Shown: positions 1 to 9,841 of the stretch, one piece after another
Layout: each line of letters starts with the position of its first letter
How positions within the stretch are numbered: position 1 is the stretch's first letter
Assembly (NCBI GenBank): GCA_963921195.1
Contig: OY992537.1
Location: forward strand, 58,304,313-58,368,312
DNA: 64,000 nucleotides
Direction: 5' to 3'
Origin: Pegoplata infirma
Taxonomy: Eukaryota > Arthropoda > Insecta > Diptera > Anthomyiidae
Made by a program: the position numbers and the translations under genes
Notes under the pieces: model-generated
Seen by the model: only the letters and a program-made list of their open reading frames with translations
Database searches by the model: none
What the model was told of the DNA's origin: nothing

Positions 1-221
1 ATTTTTCTAAACAAAAAAATGTTTCAGAATCTAAGAATATTTCTATACGGAAAAATGTCTCCGAATCTGAGAATTTTTCTATACAGAAAAATGTCTCAGA
101 ATCTAAGAATTACGAAAAAATGTCTCAGAATCTGTCTCAGAATCTGAGAATTTTTCTATGCGGAAAAATATCTCACCATATAAAAATTTTTCGATACGGA
201 CAAATGTCTCAGAACCCTTAA
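1..221. repeat. 35-bp palindromic satellite, window-edge block
   Basis: Degenerate tandem copies of a roughly 35-bp unit whose core reads GTCTCAGAATCTGAGA, with linkers such as TTTTTCTATACGGAAAAA. The linker orientation is opposite to the blocks at 4.3-6.3 and 9.8-12.9 kb. The array runs off the left edge of the window. Short reading frames here are repeat translations, not genes. Confidence 0.9.
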
Positions 222-558
222 ACCACAAAATAAATCTTTAAAAAACTATTGAATACATCAATTTAAATTCTTAATTACCATTCAAATGCTGATTTGAAAT
301 ATCAGCCATAATTTTTTACATAAAAAAGAAGGTAAACGAATTAAAAGCTAAATATGTCTTAAATATCCGTAGGTAAATTGCAATTTTTACCAGGAAATAC
401 GTACTTTTTTCCTATATAAAGTACAAGTACTACACATATATCTTCTTTTCATTTTCTTTAAACTTTTTGGTTAGTTTAAAAAGAATATTTAAAAAGCTGT
501 AAATGTTTCCGATCACCTGTGTATGCCCCATGTTGCATACATATTGTATGTGAAGATA
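222..558. other. AT-rich DNA, nothing recognised
   Basis: AT-rich sequence with no repeat unit, coding frame or RNA signature that I can recognise. Confidence 0.5.
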
Positions 559-1567
559 CACTGAAAAAAATAAAGTTATCTTAAATTAAACTTTTTGTAT
601 AAAAATCACTGCAAATTGAGAAGGATTTAGCTGCAATGATTTAAAAGGGTTTTCCCGTATATAAAAAAAAAATTATTCAAAAAAATTTTTACCAAAAAAA
701 AAAATTTTACCAAAAAAAAATTTTAACCAAAAAAAAAAAATTATCAAAATAAAAATTTTATCCAAAAAAAAATTTTATCCAAAAACAAAATTTTAAACAA
801 AAAAAAATTTATCAAAAAAAAATTTTATCCAAAAAAAAATTTATCCAAAAAAAAACTTTATCCAAAAAAAAATTTATCCAAAAAAAAATTTTATCCAAAA
901 CAAATTTATCAAAAAAACTTTATCAAAAAAAAAAAAAAAAATTTGTCAAAAAAATTTTTTATCCAAAAAAAATGCTATCCAAAAAAAAAAAAAATGTTAT
1001 TAAAAAAAGTTTTTATCCAAAACAGATTTTATCCAAAAAAAATTTTAACCAAAAAAAAAAAAAAAATTATGCAAAAAATGTTTATCAAAAAAAAATGTTA
1101 TTCAATAAAAATTTTATCCAATAAAAATTTTATCAAAAAAATTTTTATCCAAAAAAAAATTTATCAAAAAAAAATTTATCAAAAAAAATTTTTATCCAAA
1201 TAAAAAATTTTATTCAAAAAAATTTTTATTCCAAAAATAAAAATTTTATCAAAAAAATTTTTATCCAAAAAAAGTTTTATCAAAAAAATTTTTTATCCAA
1301 AAAAAAAAAGATTTTATTCAAAAATTTTTATTCCAAAAAATTTTTACTCCAAAAAATTTTAATCCAAAAAAAATTTTATTCAAAAAAATTTTATCCGAAA
1401 AATGTTTAACCTAAAAACTTGTTCCCAAAAAAGGTTTTTTACTAAATTTTGTATGACACCCCAACCCGAATAAGCTGTGAAACCTCATCCATAGCAGTGC
1501 CGCTAAAGAACCTGTTGTAGATTATATGGAGTGAGATCAACTTGCACAATCTTTTTTTTTTCCAGTG
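559..1567. mobile_element. possible CACTG-ended element carrying an A/T array
   Basis: The left end CACTGAAAAAAATAAAG and the right end CTTTTTTTTTCCAGTG are inverted relatives and bracket a low-complexity array. The 2-bp flanks (TA left, CA right) do not match, so no target duplication supports this. The ends resemble the better supported CACTN elements at 7.7, 16.3, 34.3 and 48.5 kb. The pairing may be chance in such A-rich DNA. Confidence 0.35.
664..1436. repeat. A-run / TTTTATCC simple tandem repeat
   Basis: Degenerate tandem repeats of about 14-20 bp of the form TTTTATCC followed by 6-10 A. The apparent Lys/Ile/Phe-rich frame at 943-1203 is a translation of this repeat. Confidence 0.9.
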
Positions 1568-2023
1568 CATTATATGCTTAAGTATTATGCAGCTAATAAA
1601 ATGTAGTTATATTTTATCTGTATCGAATGGTAAAAAGATTTATTGGCTTATGCTAATTTCTAAAATTCACGCCTTCAAAACTTTTTTCTTTTAAATTTTT
1701 TTTTTGCAACATTATTTTGTTATTCTTTATTTTTACCCAAAAAAACCCAAACAATAAAGTTCAGGCCAATTCAACTGTCCAATGCCAAAACATATGTAGA
1801 GTAGTAGAAAAAAAAAAACGGAATTCCAAAACTATAGTTTGGAATATGCACAATATGCAGAGCATAGATAGATAGAAGTTTGCAAACCCCAAAAAAAAAT
1901 AGTAACAAATTTATAGTCGGTCCAGAACGACCATTTAATAACCTACAACGCGCTGAAAAAGATATAGTATTTTTTTTTTTCAATTAATATTTTAGTTGAT
2001 ATTAAATGTAAGTTTAAATAAAC
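1568..2023. other. AT-rich DNA, nothing recognised
   Basis: AT-rich DNA with several A or T homopolymers. No coding signature or repeat family is recognised. The minus-strand frame at 1771-1983 is low-complexity and has no support. Confidence 0.4.
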
Positions 2024-3100
2024 ATCCCAGCAAAACTTTGGTAATGGGTAGTGATTATATAACACATTACTAGGTAATGTATATACCTTATTTGTGGCAT
2101 TATTTTAGGATGTCTTACCAAACATTTGTTCCACAACGCATTATTTTAAAGTGAAAAATAATGCTTTACTAATAATTTGTTACGTAATGCATGATTATTG
2201 GAAAAAATGTATTTCATATTTATTATTTCTAAACATTAAATCATGGATGACTTATATTTGGTATTATTTTAAAATTTGAAATAATGCATTATTTATAATT
2301 GGATGCATAATGCATTACAGTAACAAAAAAAATAAATATTTTATAAAAAAATGCATAAGTTTAAACTAGAGATGGGCTCACGACATGAATTTTCAAATGA
2401 CACACACTCACTCACGAGCATATTTTATCTACTTACACTCACTTACAATCACGTGAGTAAATTTAATACAAAATTACCTTTTCAATACTCGTTAGACCTT
2501 ATATATTATCTTCTGGTATGCTATATTATTTCATTTCTCGTAACCTATAAAATATCATATATTTTACACCTTACTCGTATTCTTCGTTATAAATTTATGA
2601 CTTATTTTATACCTTACTGGTATTCTTTGTGATAATGTGGATGCATTACTTTGAGTCTCATCGCCTGTTAAAATCATCAATGCTGCAATGTATAAAATAA
2701 GAGATCCTATACCTTATTTTATACCTTACTAGCTTACCATCCCGGTACTTCGTTACCGGTGGTATTGAATACCGGATAATAGAAAGGTCAGGATTACTCT
2801 AAGTTTAAACTAGAGATGGGCTCACGACATGAATTTTCAAATGACACACACTCACTCACGAGCATATTTTATCTACTGACACTCACTTACAATCACGTGA
2901 GTAAATTTAATACAAAATTACTTTTTCACTACTCGTAACACCTTATATATTACGTTCTGGTATGCTTTATTATATACCTTACTCGTATACATTACTTTGA
3001 GTCTCATCCCCTGTTAAAATCATCAATGCTGCAATGTATAAAATAAGAGATCTTATACCTTATTTTATACCTTATTTGGTAATCTAAGTTTTGCTGGGAT
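2024..3100. mobile_element. TIR element with ATCCCAGCAAAACTT ends
   Basis: An exact 15-bp inverted repeat, ATCCCAGCAAAACTT, begins at 2024, and its complement ends at 3100. The interior is non-coding and rich in TACCTTATTTTATACC-like phrases. No clear target duplication is visible, so the superfamily is not assigned. The inside holds a duplicated segment (separate entry). Confidence 0.6.
2357..3076. repeat. internal direct duplication, about 444-bp offset
   Basis: The stretch beginning TTTAAACTAGAGATGGGCTC recurs 444 bp later (about 2359 and 2803). A second shared stretch, from TTACTTTGAGTCTCATC, recurs at about 2646 and 2992. The two units differ by small deletions. Between them lies a short GC-richer segment (CCGGTACTTCGTTACCGG) found in only one place. 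Confidence 0.8.
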
Positions 3101-3704
3101 TGTTGTTGATTCAATTAATTTTTTAATTGACTTTTTTACTTTGCTGAAAAAAAACTGAAATAAACCGGATTGTATGCATTGTTGTTAACAGCCAACTCCA
3201 ACGCATACGCATAAACATGCAAAAATATCAAAAAAAAAAGCTTTAAATATTTAAATTATTTTCAAATAAAATGTGTATTTAATATGAGCATGTCCGTGAT
3301 ACGTCAGAAATCAATTAATTTCGTAATTGAATCAAAGAATTTCGTAATTGAACAATACCAAAAAGCTTAAATGCTTAAAATGTTTTCAAACCAAATGCGA
3401 AAAAAATATGCGTATTTTCGTAATAGTTCCGCAGTTAATTAATTTTGTAATTAAATTAATGAAATTCATTATTGAAATTTATTTAATTTTTTTCCTGTGT
3501 GTGTTTGATGAAAATTGGTAATAAGTCCGAATATGAACCGATTGGTTCTATATTTAGTTGGGTCACGAACGTTTTAACAATTAGGGCACACTGGACTCGT
3601 GCTCAGGGCCCCGAACCCAAAAGGCGCCGAAATGCCAATAAATTTGCTTACACGAAAAATCCGTTTTATTTTGGAGAGAGTTTTCGTGTAGATTTTTTTC
3701 GTAA
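3101..3704. other. AT-rich DNA with TAATTTCGTAATTGA-like modules
   Basis: Several short related modules (for example AATTAATTTCGTAATTGAA at 3312-3352 and near 3436). No gene is recognised. The frame at 3499-3723 lacks any family signature. Confidence 0.4.
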
Positions 3705-3734
3705 TAAAAGTCTCAAATTCTGAGACATTTTTCG
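3705..3734. repeat. 35-bp satellite, left flank of an insertion
   Basis: A satellite unit (AGTCTCAAATTCTGAGACAT) that is cut by the element at 3735-4288 and resumes at 4289. Confidence 0.8.
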
Positions 3735-4288
3735 CACAGAAAAAAATAAAAAAAATATTTGAGTACATTTTTAATACTATTGAGTAAAAAATTACTCAAT
3801 TTTGCCCAAGTAAACGATTTAATAGTATTGAGTAAATTTTTAATAAAAATTTATTAAATTTTTGAAAAAAAATTTTAGGAAGTTTTTAATTGACACAATT
3901 AAAAATTTACTCAAAATTTAACTATTTTTTTTAAGTTTAAAAAGTTTTAAATTTTTTTACAAAAAAAAACAAAAAACTTGTTTTTTCAAACTTTACCAAA
4001 CATATTTATGCCTCAAACGTATTTATGCCTCAAAAATATAGGAAAATTTTATAAATACGATTACAAACTTTTAATACATACAAAAAAAACAAAACGAGAA
4101 TTCAAAAACTATGAAAGTTTAAAAAAAAATTAAAAAAAGTCTTACATTTTTATTATATTATTTACTGAAATTGTTTTTAAAATTTTTAAGTAAATTTTTA
4201 TTGCGTCAATTAAAAAATTACTCAATTTTTGTTTTTAAATTTAAACAAGTGATTACTCAAATTTGTTTCCTCCATATTTTTTTCTGTG
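3735..4288. mobile_element. CACAG-ended TIR element inserted in satellite (TSD CG)
   Basis: Starts CACAGAAAAAAATA and ends TATTTTTTTCTGTG, with ATTTGAGTA-like arms inside. It is flanked by CG on both sides (3733-3734, 4289-4290). Removing the element and one CG rebuilds the satellite phrase TTTTTCGTATAGAAAAA, so the satellite acts as an empty site. A 2-bp non-TA duplication argues against Tc1/mariner. A CACTA/Mirage/Chapaev-type origin is an inference from the end sequence and duplication length only. Confidence 0.75.
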
Positions 4289-6310
4289 CGTATAGAAAAA
4301 CTCTCAGATTCTGAGACATTTTTCGTATGGATTTTGGAGACATTTTTCGTGTAGACTTTCTTCGTAATAAAAGTCTCAAATTCTGAGACATTTTTCGTAT
4401 AGAAAAAGTCTCAGATTCTGAGACATTCTCATATTCCTGATTCATTTTTCGTATAGAAAAAGTCTCAGATTCTGAGACATTTTTCGTATAGAAAAGATCT
4501 CTGATTCTGAAACTTTTTTCGTATAGAAAAAGTCTCAGATTCTGAGAAATTTTTCGTGTAGAAATAGTTTCAGATTTTGAGACATTTTTCTTATAGAAAA
4601 AGTCTCAGATTCTAAGATATTTTTCTTATAGAAAAAGTCTCAGATTCTGAGACATTTTTCTTATAGAAAAAGTCTCAGATTCTGAGACATTTTTCTTATA
4701 GAAAAAGTCTCAGATTCTGAGACATTTTTCTTATAGAAAAAGTCTCAGATTCTGAGACATTTTTCTTATAGAAAAAGTCTCAGATTCTGAGACATTTTTC
4801 TTATAGAAAAAGTCTCAGATTCTGAGACATTTTTCTTATAGAAAAAGTCTCAGATTCTGAGACATTTTTCTTATAGAAAAAGTCTCAGATTCTGAGACAT
4901 TTTTCTTATAGAAAAAGTCTCAGATTCTGAGACATTTTTCTTATAGAAAAAGTCTCAGATTCTGAGACATTCTTCTTATAGAAAAAGTCTCAGATTCTGA
5001 GACATTTTTCTTATAGAAAAAGTCTCAGATTCTGAGACATTTTTCTTATAGAAAAAGTCTCGGATTCTGAGACATTTTTCATATAGAAAAAGTTTCGGAT
5101 TCAGACCCATTTTTCGTGTAGAAAAAGTCTCAGATTCTGAGACATTTTTCTTATAGAAAAAGTCTCAGATTCTAAGACATTTTTGTTATAGAAAAATTCT
5201 CAGATTCTGAGACATTTTTCTTATAGAAAAAGTCTCAGATTCTGAGTTATTTTTCGTAAAGAAGAAGTCTCAGATATTGATACATTTTTCGTATAGAAAA
5301 AATCCCAGATTCTAAGACATTTTTCGTATAGAAAAAATCTCAGATTCTGAGACATTTTTCGTATAGAAAAAGTCTCAGATTCTAAGACAATTTTTGTATA
5401 GAAAAACTCACAGATTCTAAGACATTTTTCGTATAGAAAAAGTCTCAGATTCTGAGACATTTTTCGTATAGAAAAATTATCAGATTTTGAAACATTTTTC
5501 GTATAGAAAAAGTCTCTTATTCTGAGACATTTTTCGTATAGAAAAAGTCTCAGATTCAGAGACATTTTTCGTATAGAAAAAGTCTCAGATTCTGAGACAT
5601 TTTTCGTATAGAAAATGTCTCAGATTCTGAGATATTTATCGTATAGAAGAAGTCTCAGATTCTGAGAAATTTTTCGTATATAAAAAAGTCTCAGATTCTG
5701 AGACATTTTTCTTATAGAAAAAGTCTCAGATTCTGAGACAGTTTTCTTATAGAAAGTCTCAGATTCTGAGACATTTTTCTTATAGAAAAAGTCTCAGATT
5801 CTGAGACATTTTTCTTATAGAAAAAGTCTCAGATTCTGAGACATTTTTCTTATAGAAAAGGTCTCAGATGAGACATTTTTCTTATAGAAAAAGTCTCAGA
5901 TTCTGAGACATTTTTCTTATAGAAATAGTCTCAGATTCTGAGACATTTTTCTTATAGAAAAAGTCTCAGATGCTGAGACATTTTTGATGTAGAAAAAGTC
6001 TCAGATTCTGGGACATTTTTCGTATAGAAAAAGTATCAGATTCTGAGACATTTTTCGTATAGAAAAAATCTCAGATTCTGAGACATTTTTCGTAAAGAAA
6101 AAGTCTCAGATACTGATACAAGTTTCGTATAGAAAAATTCTCAGATTCTGAGACATTTTTCGTATAGAAAAAATCTCAGATTCTGAGACATTTTTCGTAT
6201 AGAAAAATTCTCAGATTTTGAGACATTTTTCGTATTAAAAAAGTCTTAAGATTCTGAAACATTTTTCGTATAGAAAAAGTCTCAGATTCTGAGACATTTT
6301 TCTTATAGAA
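4289..6310. repeat. 35-bp palindromic satellite array, main block A
   Basis: About 57 tandem units of 35 bp. Each has the 17-bp palindrome GTCTCAGATTCTGAGAC, a T-rich spacer and TTATAG or GTATAG plus an A run. Units from about 4,620 to 5,050 are almost identical with TTCTTATAG spacers, which points to recent local amplification. Older GTATAG units flank them. The repetitive minus-strand frame at 5221-5565 (MSQNLRLFLYEKCLRI-type) is a by-product because 35 is not a multiple of three. Confidence 0.97.
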
Positions 6311-6373
6311 GCATTACCTGAAGCATTCAAATTGCCCCCCAGTGGGACGAGATCCAAAGGTTGGGAACCATTG
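6311..6373. mobile_element. hAT-type terminal segment (one end)
   Basis: Read on the minus strand, the segment begins CAATGGTTCCCAACCTTTGG, the familiar hAT (Charlie-like) terminal phrase. It lies between the satellite array and a mini-me fragment. The other end is not found in the window and may lie left of position 1. If real, the 35-bp array sits inside or beside this hAT-like element. Confidence 0.6.
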
Positions 6374-6434
6374 CCCTAGACCGATATTTTGATGTGTTTC
6401 ACACAGAATGACAAAGTTAATATGCCTCCATTTT
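6374..6434 (-). mobile_element. mini-me fragment
   Basis: Matches the mini-me phrase seen intact near 24,138-24,200 (CCTAGACCGATATTTTGATG, then CACACAGAATGACAAAG). The hAT-type end joins it at CCTAGACC, so the larger element appears to have landed in a mini-me copy. Confidence 0.75.
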
Positions 6435-6619
6435 GTTTATAGAAGTTATAAAAAAAGTTTATTTCTATGCTGCATGTCAGAACGCATGTGAAAAATTGCA
6501 TTCTAGGAATGGTTTAATATACACACGTACTTTAATGTTTATACATGGAAAATATATAATAATAAAAAAAAAAACTATGAATTGCCAATGTTTTTAAAAC
6601 TATAAGATAAACTGCAATA
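6435..6619. other. AT-rich DNA, nothing recognised
   Basis: No repeat or gene recognised. Confidence 0.4.
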
Positions 6620-6810
6620 CAGTGGAGGACAAATGAATAACACAAAAAATATCGTTCTCGGTCCCATACGCTAAATTTTTTTTTTTTCAAATCAAGCAGA
6701 AACAACCTCAAATTAAAAAGAAAACAGTGACAAAAGTCAACACAAAGTTCGTTTTTGCTTATTTTAAAAATGTTTATTTTCATTTTTAAAATGGGTAAAA
6801 AAAGCTAACG
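6620..6810. mobile_element. single Tc1/mariner-like end
   Basis: TA followed by CAGTGGAGGACAAATGAATA at 6618-6639 looks like a Tc1-type inverted terminal repeat next to its TA target. The opposite end is not identified, so the right boundary is arbitrary. Confidence 0.35.
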
Positions 6811-6897
6811 TTTTAAAATCAAAGTTGATTAATTTTTAATTTAACGTTGAGAAATTTTTGATTTAAGTTTGATATTACTTTATATCTGAGAAAATGT
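6811..6897. other. AT-rich spacer
   Basis: Nothing recognised. Confidence 0.3.
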
Positions 6898-6974
6898 TGT
6901 GCTGCCTAAGCTAGGAATCGAACCTATGCTGGCTGGCTAATAGTCCAACGAGCTAACCATTAAGCCACAGCACC
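6898..6974 (-). pseudogene. tRNA-like relic with A and B boxes
   Basis: On the minus strand this 77-nt segment has an acceptor strand GGTGCTG pairing with CAGCAC, a good A box (TGGCTTAATGG) and a perfect B box (GGTTCGATTCC). About six extra bases lie between the T arm and the 3' acceptor strand. The anticodon loop is irregular (GTTGG and CCAGC enclose an 8-nt loop), so the anticodon cannot be read safely. I take it as a decayed tRNA gene or a tRNA-derived SINE head rather than a working tRNA. Confidence 0.5.
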
Positions 6975-7119
6975 AACGACGTATGCAGAGGGGGGGCCCA
7001 ACAACAACAACAAAAATAATTTTTTTTTATATGTATTGGAAAACACAAATCTCACGAAAAGAACAACAAATTTTTTTTTGTTGTTGGGCCCTGAAAAAAC
7101 AATCCTGCATACGCCAATG
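6975..7119. mobile_element. small inverted-repeat element next to the tRNA relic
   Basis: CGTATGCAG plus GGGCCCAACAACAACAA on the left pairs with TTGTTGTTGGGCCC plus CTGCATACG on the right. The phrase CACAGCACC lies on both sides (6966-6974 and 7120-7128), which could be a target duplication, though the left copy is part of the tRNA-like acceptor arm. Confidence 0.5.
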
Positions 7120-7128
7120 CACAGCACC

Positions 7129-7559
7129 CACAAAGAACCGATTTGGAAAATATCTTTGACTGGCGACTCCCACTTAAAATCTGTTTCCAGGCTCAGAAAT
7201 ATTTTTGCTAGATAGTATTTCGTTTTCCAAAATTCGAAAAATTACCTGCTACTGCTATTTTGACTGACCTAACTGTCTTTATGCAGTATGGGTTTCTGTG
7301 AGAGCTAGTATCGTTCGATATAAACTATACCACATCATACCATTGAAAATTAGTAAAAATGTTATCGAAACGCATAAATTTTTCTATTCTTTTTAGCAAG
7401 ACAATTTCAAATATATTAAAAATACAAAAAAAAAAAAATAGATACTAAAAGCATAATATTGATATTGCTTTTGAAACACTTTACGGCAATTTAAATAGAG
7501 GTCAATTTGAGTAAGGTAGATACAAATATAAATATTTTTTTTTTAACAGAAAATTTAAA
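7129..7559. other. unassigned DNA
   Basis: No family or gene recognised. Confidence 0.4.
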
Positions 7560-7740
7560 ATTTTTTTATAGAGAAAAATTTTCAAATTCGGTATAGAAAA
7601 ATTTTTAAATTCTTAGACATTCTCAGATTCTGAAACATTTTTTGGTGTAGAAAAATTCTCATATTCTTAGACATTTTTCCTTAAAGAAAAACTCTCAGAT
7701 TTTGAGACATTTATCCATATAACAAAAATGTCTATACATT
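7560..7740. repeat. degenerate 35-bp satellite
   Basis: Diverged copies of the palindromic unit (CTCAGATTTTGAGACATTTA and similar), ending at the CACTC element. Confidence 0.85.
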
Positions 7741-8814
7741 CACTCAAAAAAAAAGTGAACTAAAATCTGGGAAAATTAACTCAATTTTGAGAAAAAGAGG
7801 GAATGATTTGGCTCCAAAGATTTTTTTTCTTGTTTTTAGTTCATAATTTTCCCAAAAATAAGGAAAACAAAGTTATTTAATTTTAAGCCAATTTTAACTA
7901 GAAAATGGGAAAAATTATACTCCATATTTTAGAAATAGATTTGGTCTAGACCCTGGACCCATGGGTTCGGACCCCATTTAACTCGAGACCCCGTTGGGTC
8001 CTTTAAGGGTCCCCATAGATTTTGAACCAAAACTTGTGTCCGTTTCGCTCTAACTTGCTTAGTTTTTGAGATACGGTAAAAACGGGCCTGATAGGGTCTT
8101 GAGAATCTTAAAAACCGGATAACTCAAAAACTATTAATCTGAAGGGTTTCGGGTATTTTGCGGAAGTGTTCTACGAGTCAAGAGCTACAAAAATGTTGTT
8201 GAACGTTTTCTCGTGTTGGCAGTATTTACCGAGATATGTGTATATATAAAATCTCGGGAATTTCAAATTTTAGATCTAAAATTAGGGTCTTGAGACCCCG
8301 ACAGATATGCAGAGCTAGGCTATTCCATATTTCTCTTTGGTGTCTTTCTTTTGAAAATTTCATCCGTTTCGCTCTATCTCGCTTAGTTTTCGAGATATCG
8401 CCATTTTGAATTTTTAACTAAATTCTAAGAAGTTATTTACTAAATTCTCAGAAGTAAATTCTAAGAAGTACACTTCCACAATTCAAAGAAGAGAAATACG
8501 ATGATGTTTTTTTTTAGTAAATTTTAACTAAACTTGAACTAAATTGTTTTTTAAGAAATATGTCTTAAAAATAAAGATACGATTCTTAGATTTGTGGAAA
8601 ATTTCTTTGGCAGCAAGAATGTTTTTCCTAATATTTAAAAAATCCATTTAAAGAAAACTTTGAACTAATTATAAGTAAATGAACTAAAATTTTTTCCTCA
8701 TAGTTAAGAAAATTTCTCATTTTTAAGTTAAATTTAACTAAATTTTAGGAAAATTCATGATAAATTTTCAAAGACATTTTTTCCTTAAATTTAGTAATGA
8801 CTTTTTTTTCAGTG
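7741..8814. mobile_element. CACTC-ended non-autonomous element, copy 1 (1,074 bp)
   Basis: Begins CACTCAAAAAAAAAGT and ends ACTTTTTTTTCAGTG, flanked by TT on both sides. The interior is non-coding and matches the element at 48,516-49,406: both hold GTGTCCGTTTCGCTCTA, then GCTTAGTTTTTGAGATACG, then GTTCTACG and GAGCTACAAAAA. The shared interior and shared ends make this a real family. It lies inside 35-bp satellite. Confidence 0.75.
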
Positions 8815-9072
8815 TTTTTCCATATAGAAAAATTCTCAGATTCTGAGACATTTTTTATATAAAAGTTGTGAGATTCTTAGAAAAATGTTCCCCATCTAGA
8901 AAAAATTCAAGATTTGTAAAAATTTTACCGTATAGAAACTGAGACATTATTCCGTATACAAAAACTCTCAGGTTCATAGACATTTTTCCGCAAAAAAACA
9001 AAATTCTCAGATTCTAATAAATTTTTCGTATGAGAAAAATTTTTAGAATCTGAGAAATTTTTTAGTACAAAA
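8815..9072. repeat. degenerate 35-bp satellite
   Basis: Resumes after the inserted element with CCATATAGAAAAATTCTCAG and then decays. Confidence 0.85.
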
Positions 9073-9841
9073 AACAAGTAAGAAAATTATGGTCGGTCAA
9101 GACCGATCATATTATACCCTACACCAGAGTTTCCCGGACAATGGGTCCAATATACCGATTAGATCTATATTTTGTAAAATCTTTAATACGTGTAAAAAAC
9201 ACTCACAAGTCAAATTTGAGTGAAATAAGCTGTTTCTGTTGACACTAAACCGCTTTAACTGAATATCGGGTGAAATTTTCGCATGGGGCCTAAGTCCAAA
9301 ACTGGTCCGAAGATAATCAGATTTGATAGGGTTATTAAAGTACGCGTTTTACATACACAAACAAAATTTTAATTAAATATTTTCTATTCTCATGAAATTT
9401 GAGAGATTTATGTGAAAATCGGGAAGGTGGTTTGTATGGGGGCTACAAGAAGAACTGGTCGGATTGCTTTAAAATTCGGCACGGTGATTTGTGGAGACAA
9501 AACACGATTAGCTGCCAAATTTTAAAATGATATCTTTTATAAAACCGTTGTTAGAGTCATTTGAGACAAATTTAAAAAGGACGTTTGTATGGATTTTTTC
9601 CAATTTCTATAGGCTTCGTCCCTGGGCCAAGAGAGGCTTAAGTTTCAAATTTCAAGTCAATTAATTAAAAATTGCGACCTGTATCGTGTTTACACCGTTT
9701 ACATGTACAGACAGACAAACGGACATCGATAAAGCGACTCAAAAAGTGATTCTTAGTCGATCGGTATACTTAAAGATGGGTCTAGGACCAATATTTTAGG
9801 TAGTTACAAACATCAGCACAAACTCATTATACCCTGTATAC
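9073..9841 (+). mobile_element. mini-me-like family X, near full length
   Basis: Starts AACAAGTAAGAAAATTATGG, followed by a small hairpin (GGTCGGTCAAGACCGATC) and TATACCCTACACC. It ends with ACAGACAGACAAACGGACAT, a GATCGGTATACTT stretch and TTATACCCTGTATAC. The layout parallels mini-me (head hairpin, GTCY tract, TATACCC ends) but the body differs. Other copies lie near 35.4-36.2 kb. No coding capacity. Confidence 0.7.

Noticed and set aside
5221..5565. 114-codon minus-strand frame MSLNLRLFLYEK-type
   Set aside because: Pure translation of the 35-bp satellite; periodic frame changes follow the unit length.
4289..6310. Regular 35-bp repeats with a palindromic core, reminiscent of a CRISPR array
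   Set aside because: Units are contiguous with no unique spacers, and the window is clearly from an animal genome.
6898..6974. Functional tRNA gene
   Set aside because: Extra bases between T arm and acceptor strand and an irregular anticodon loop.
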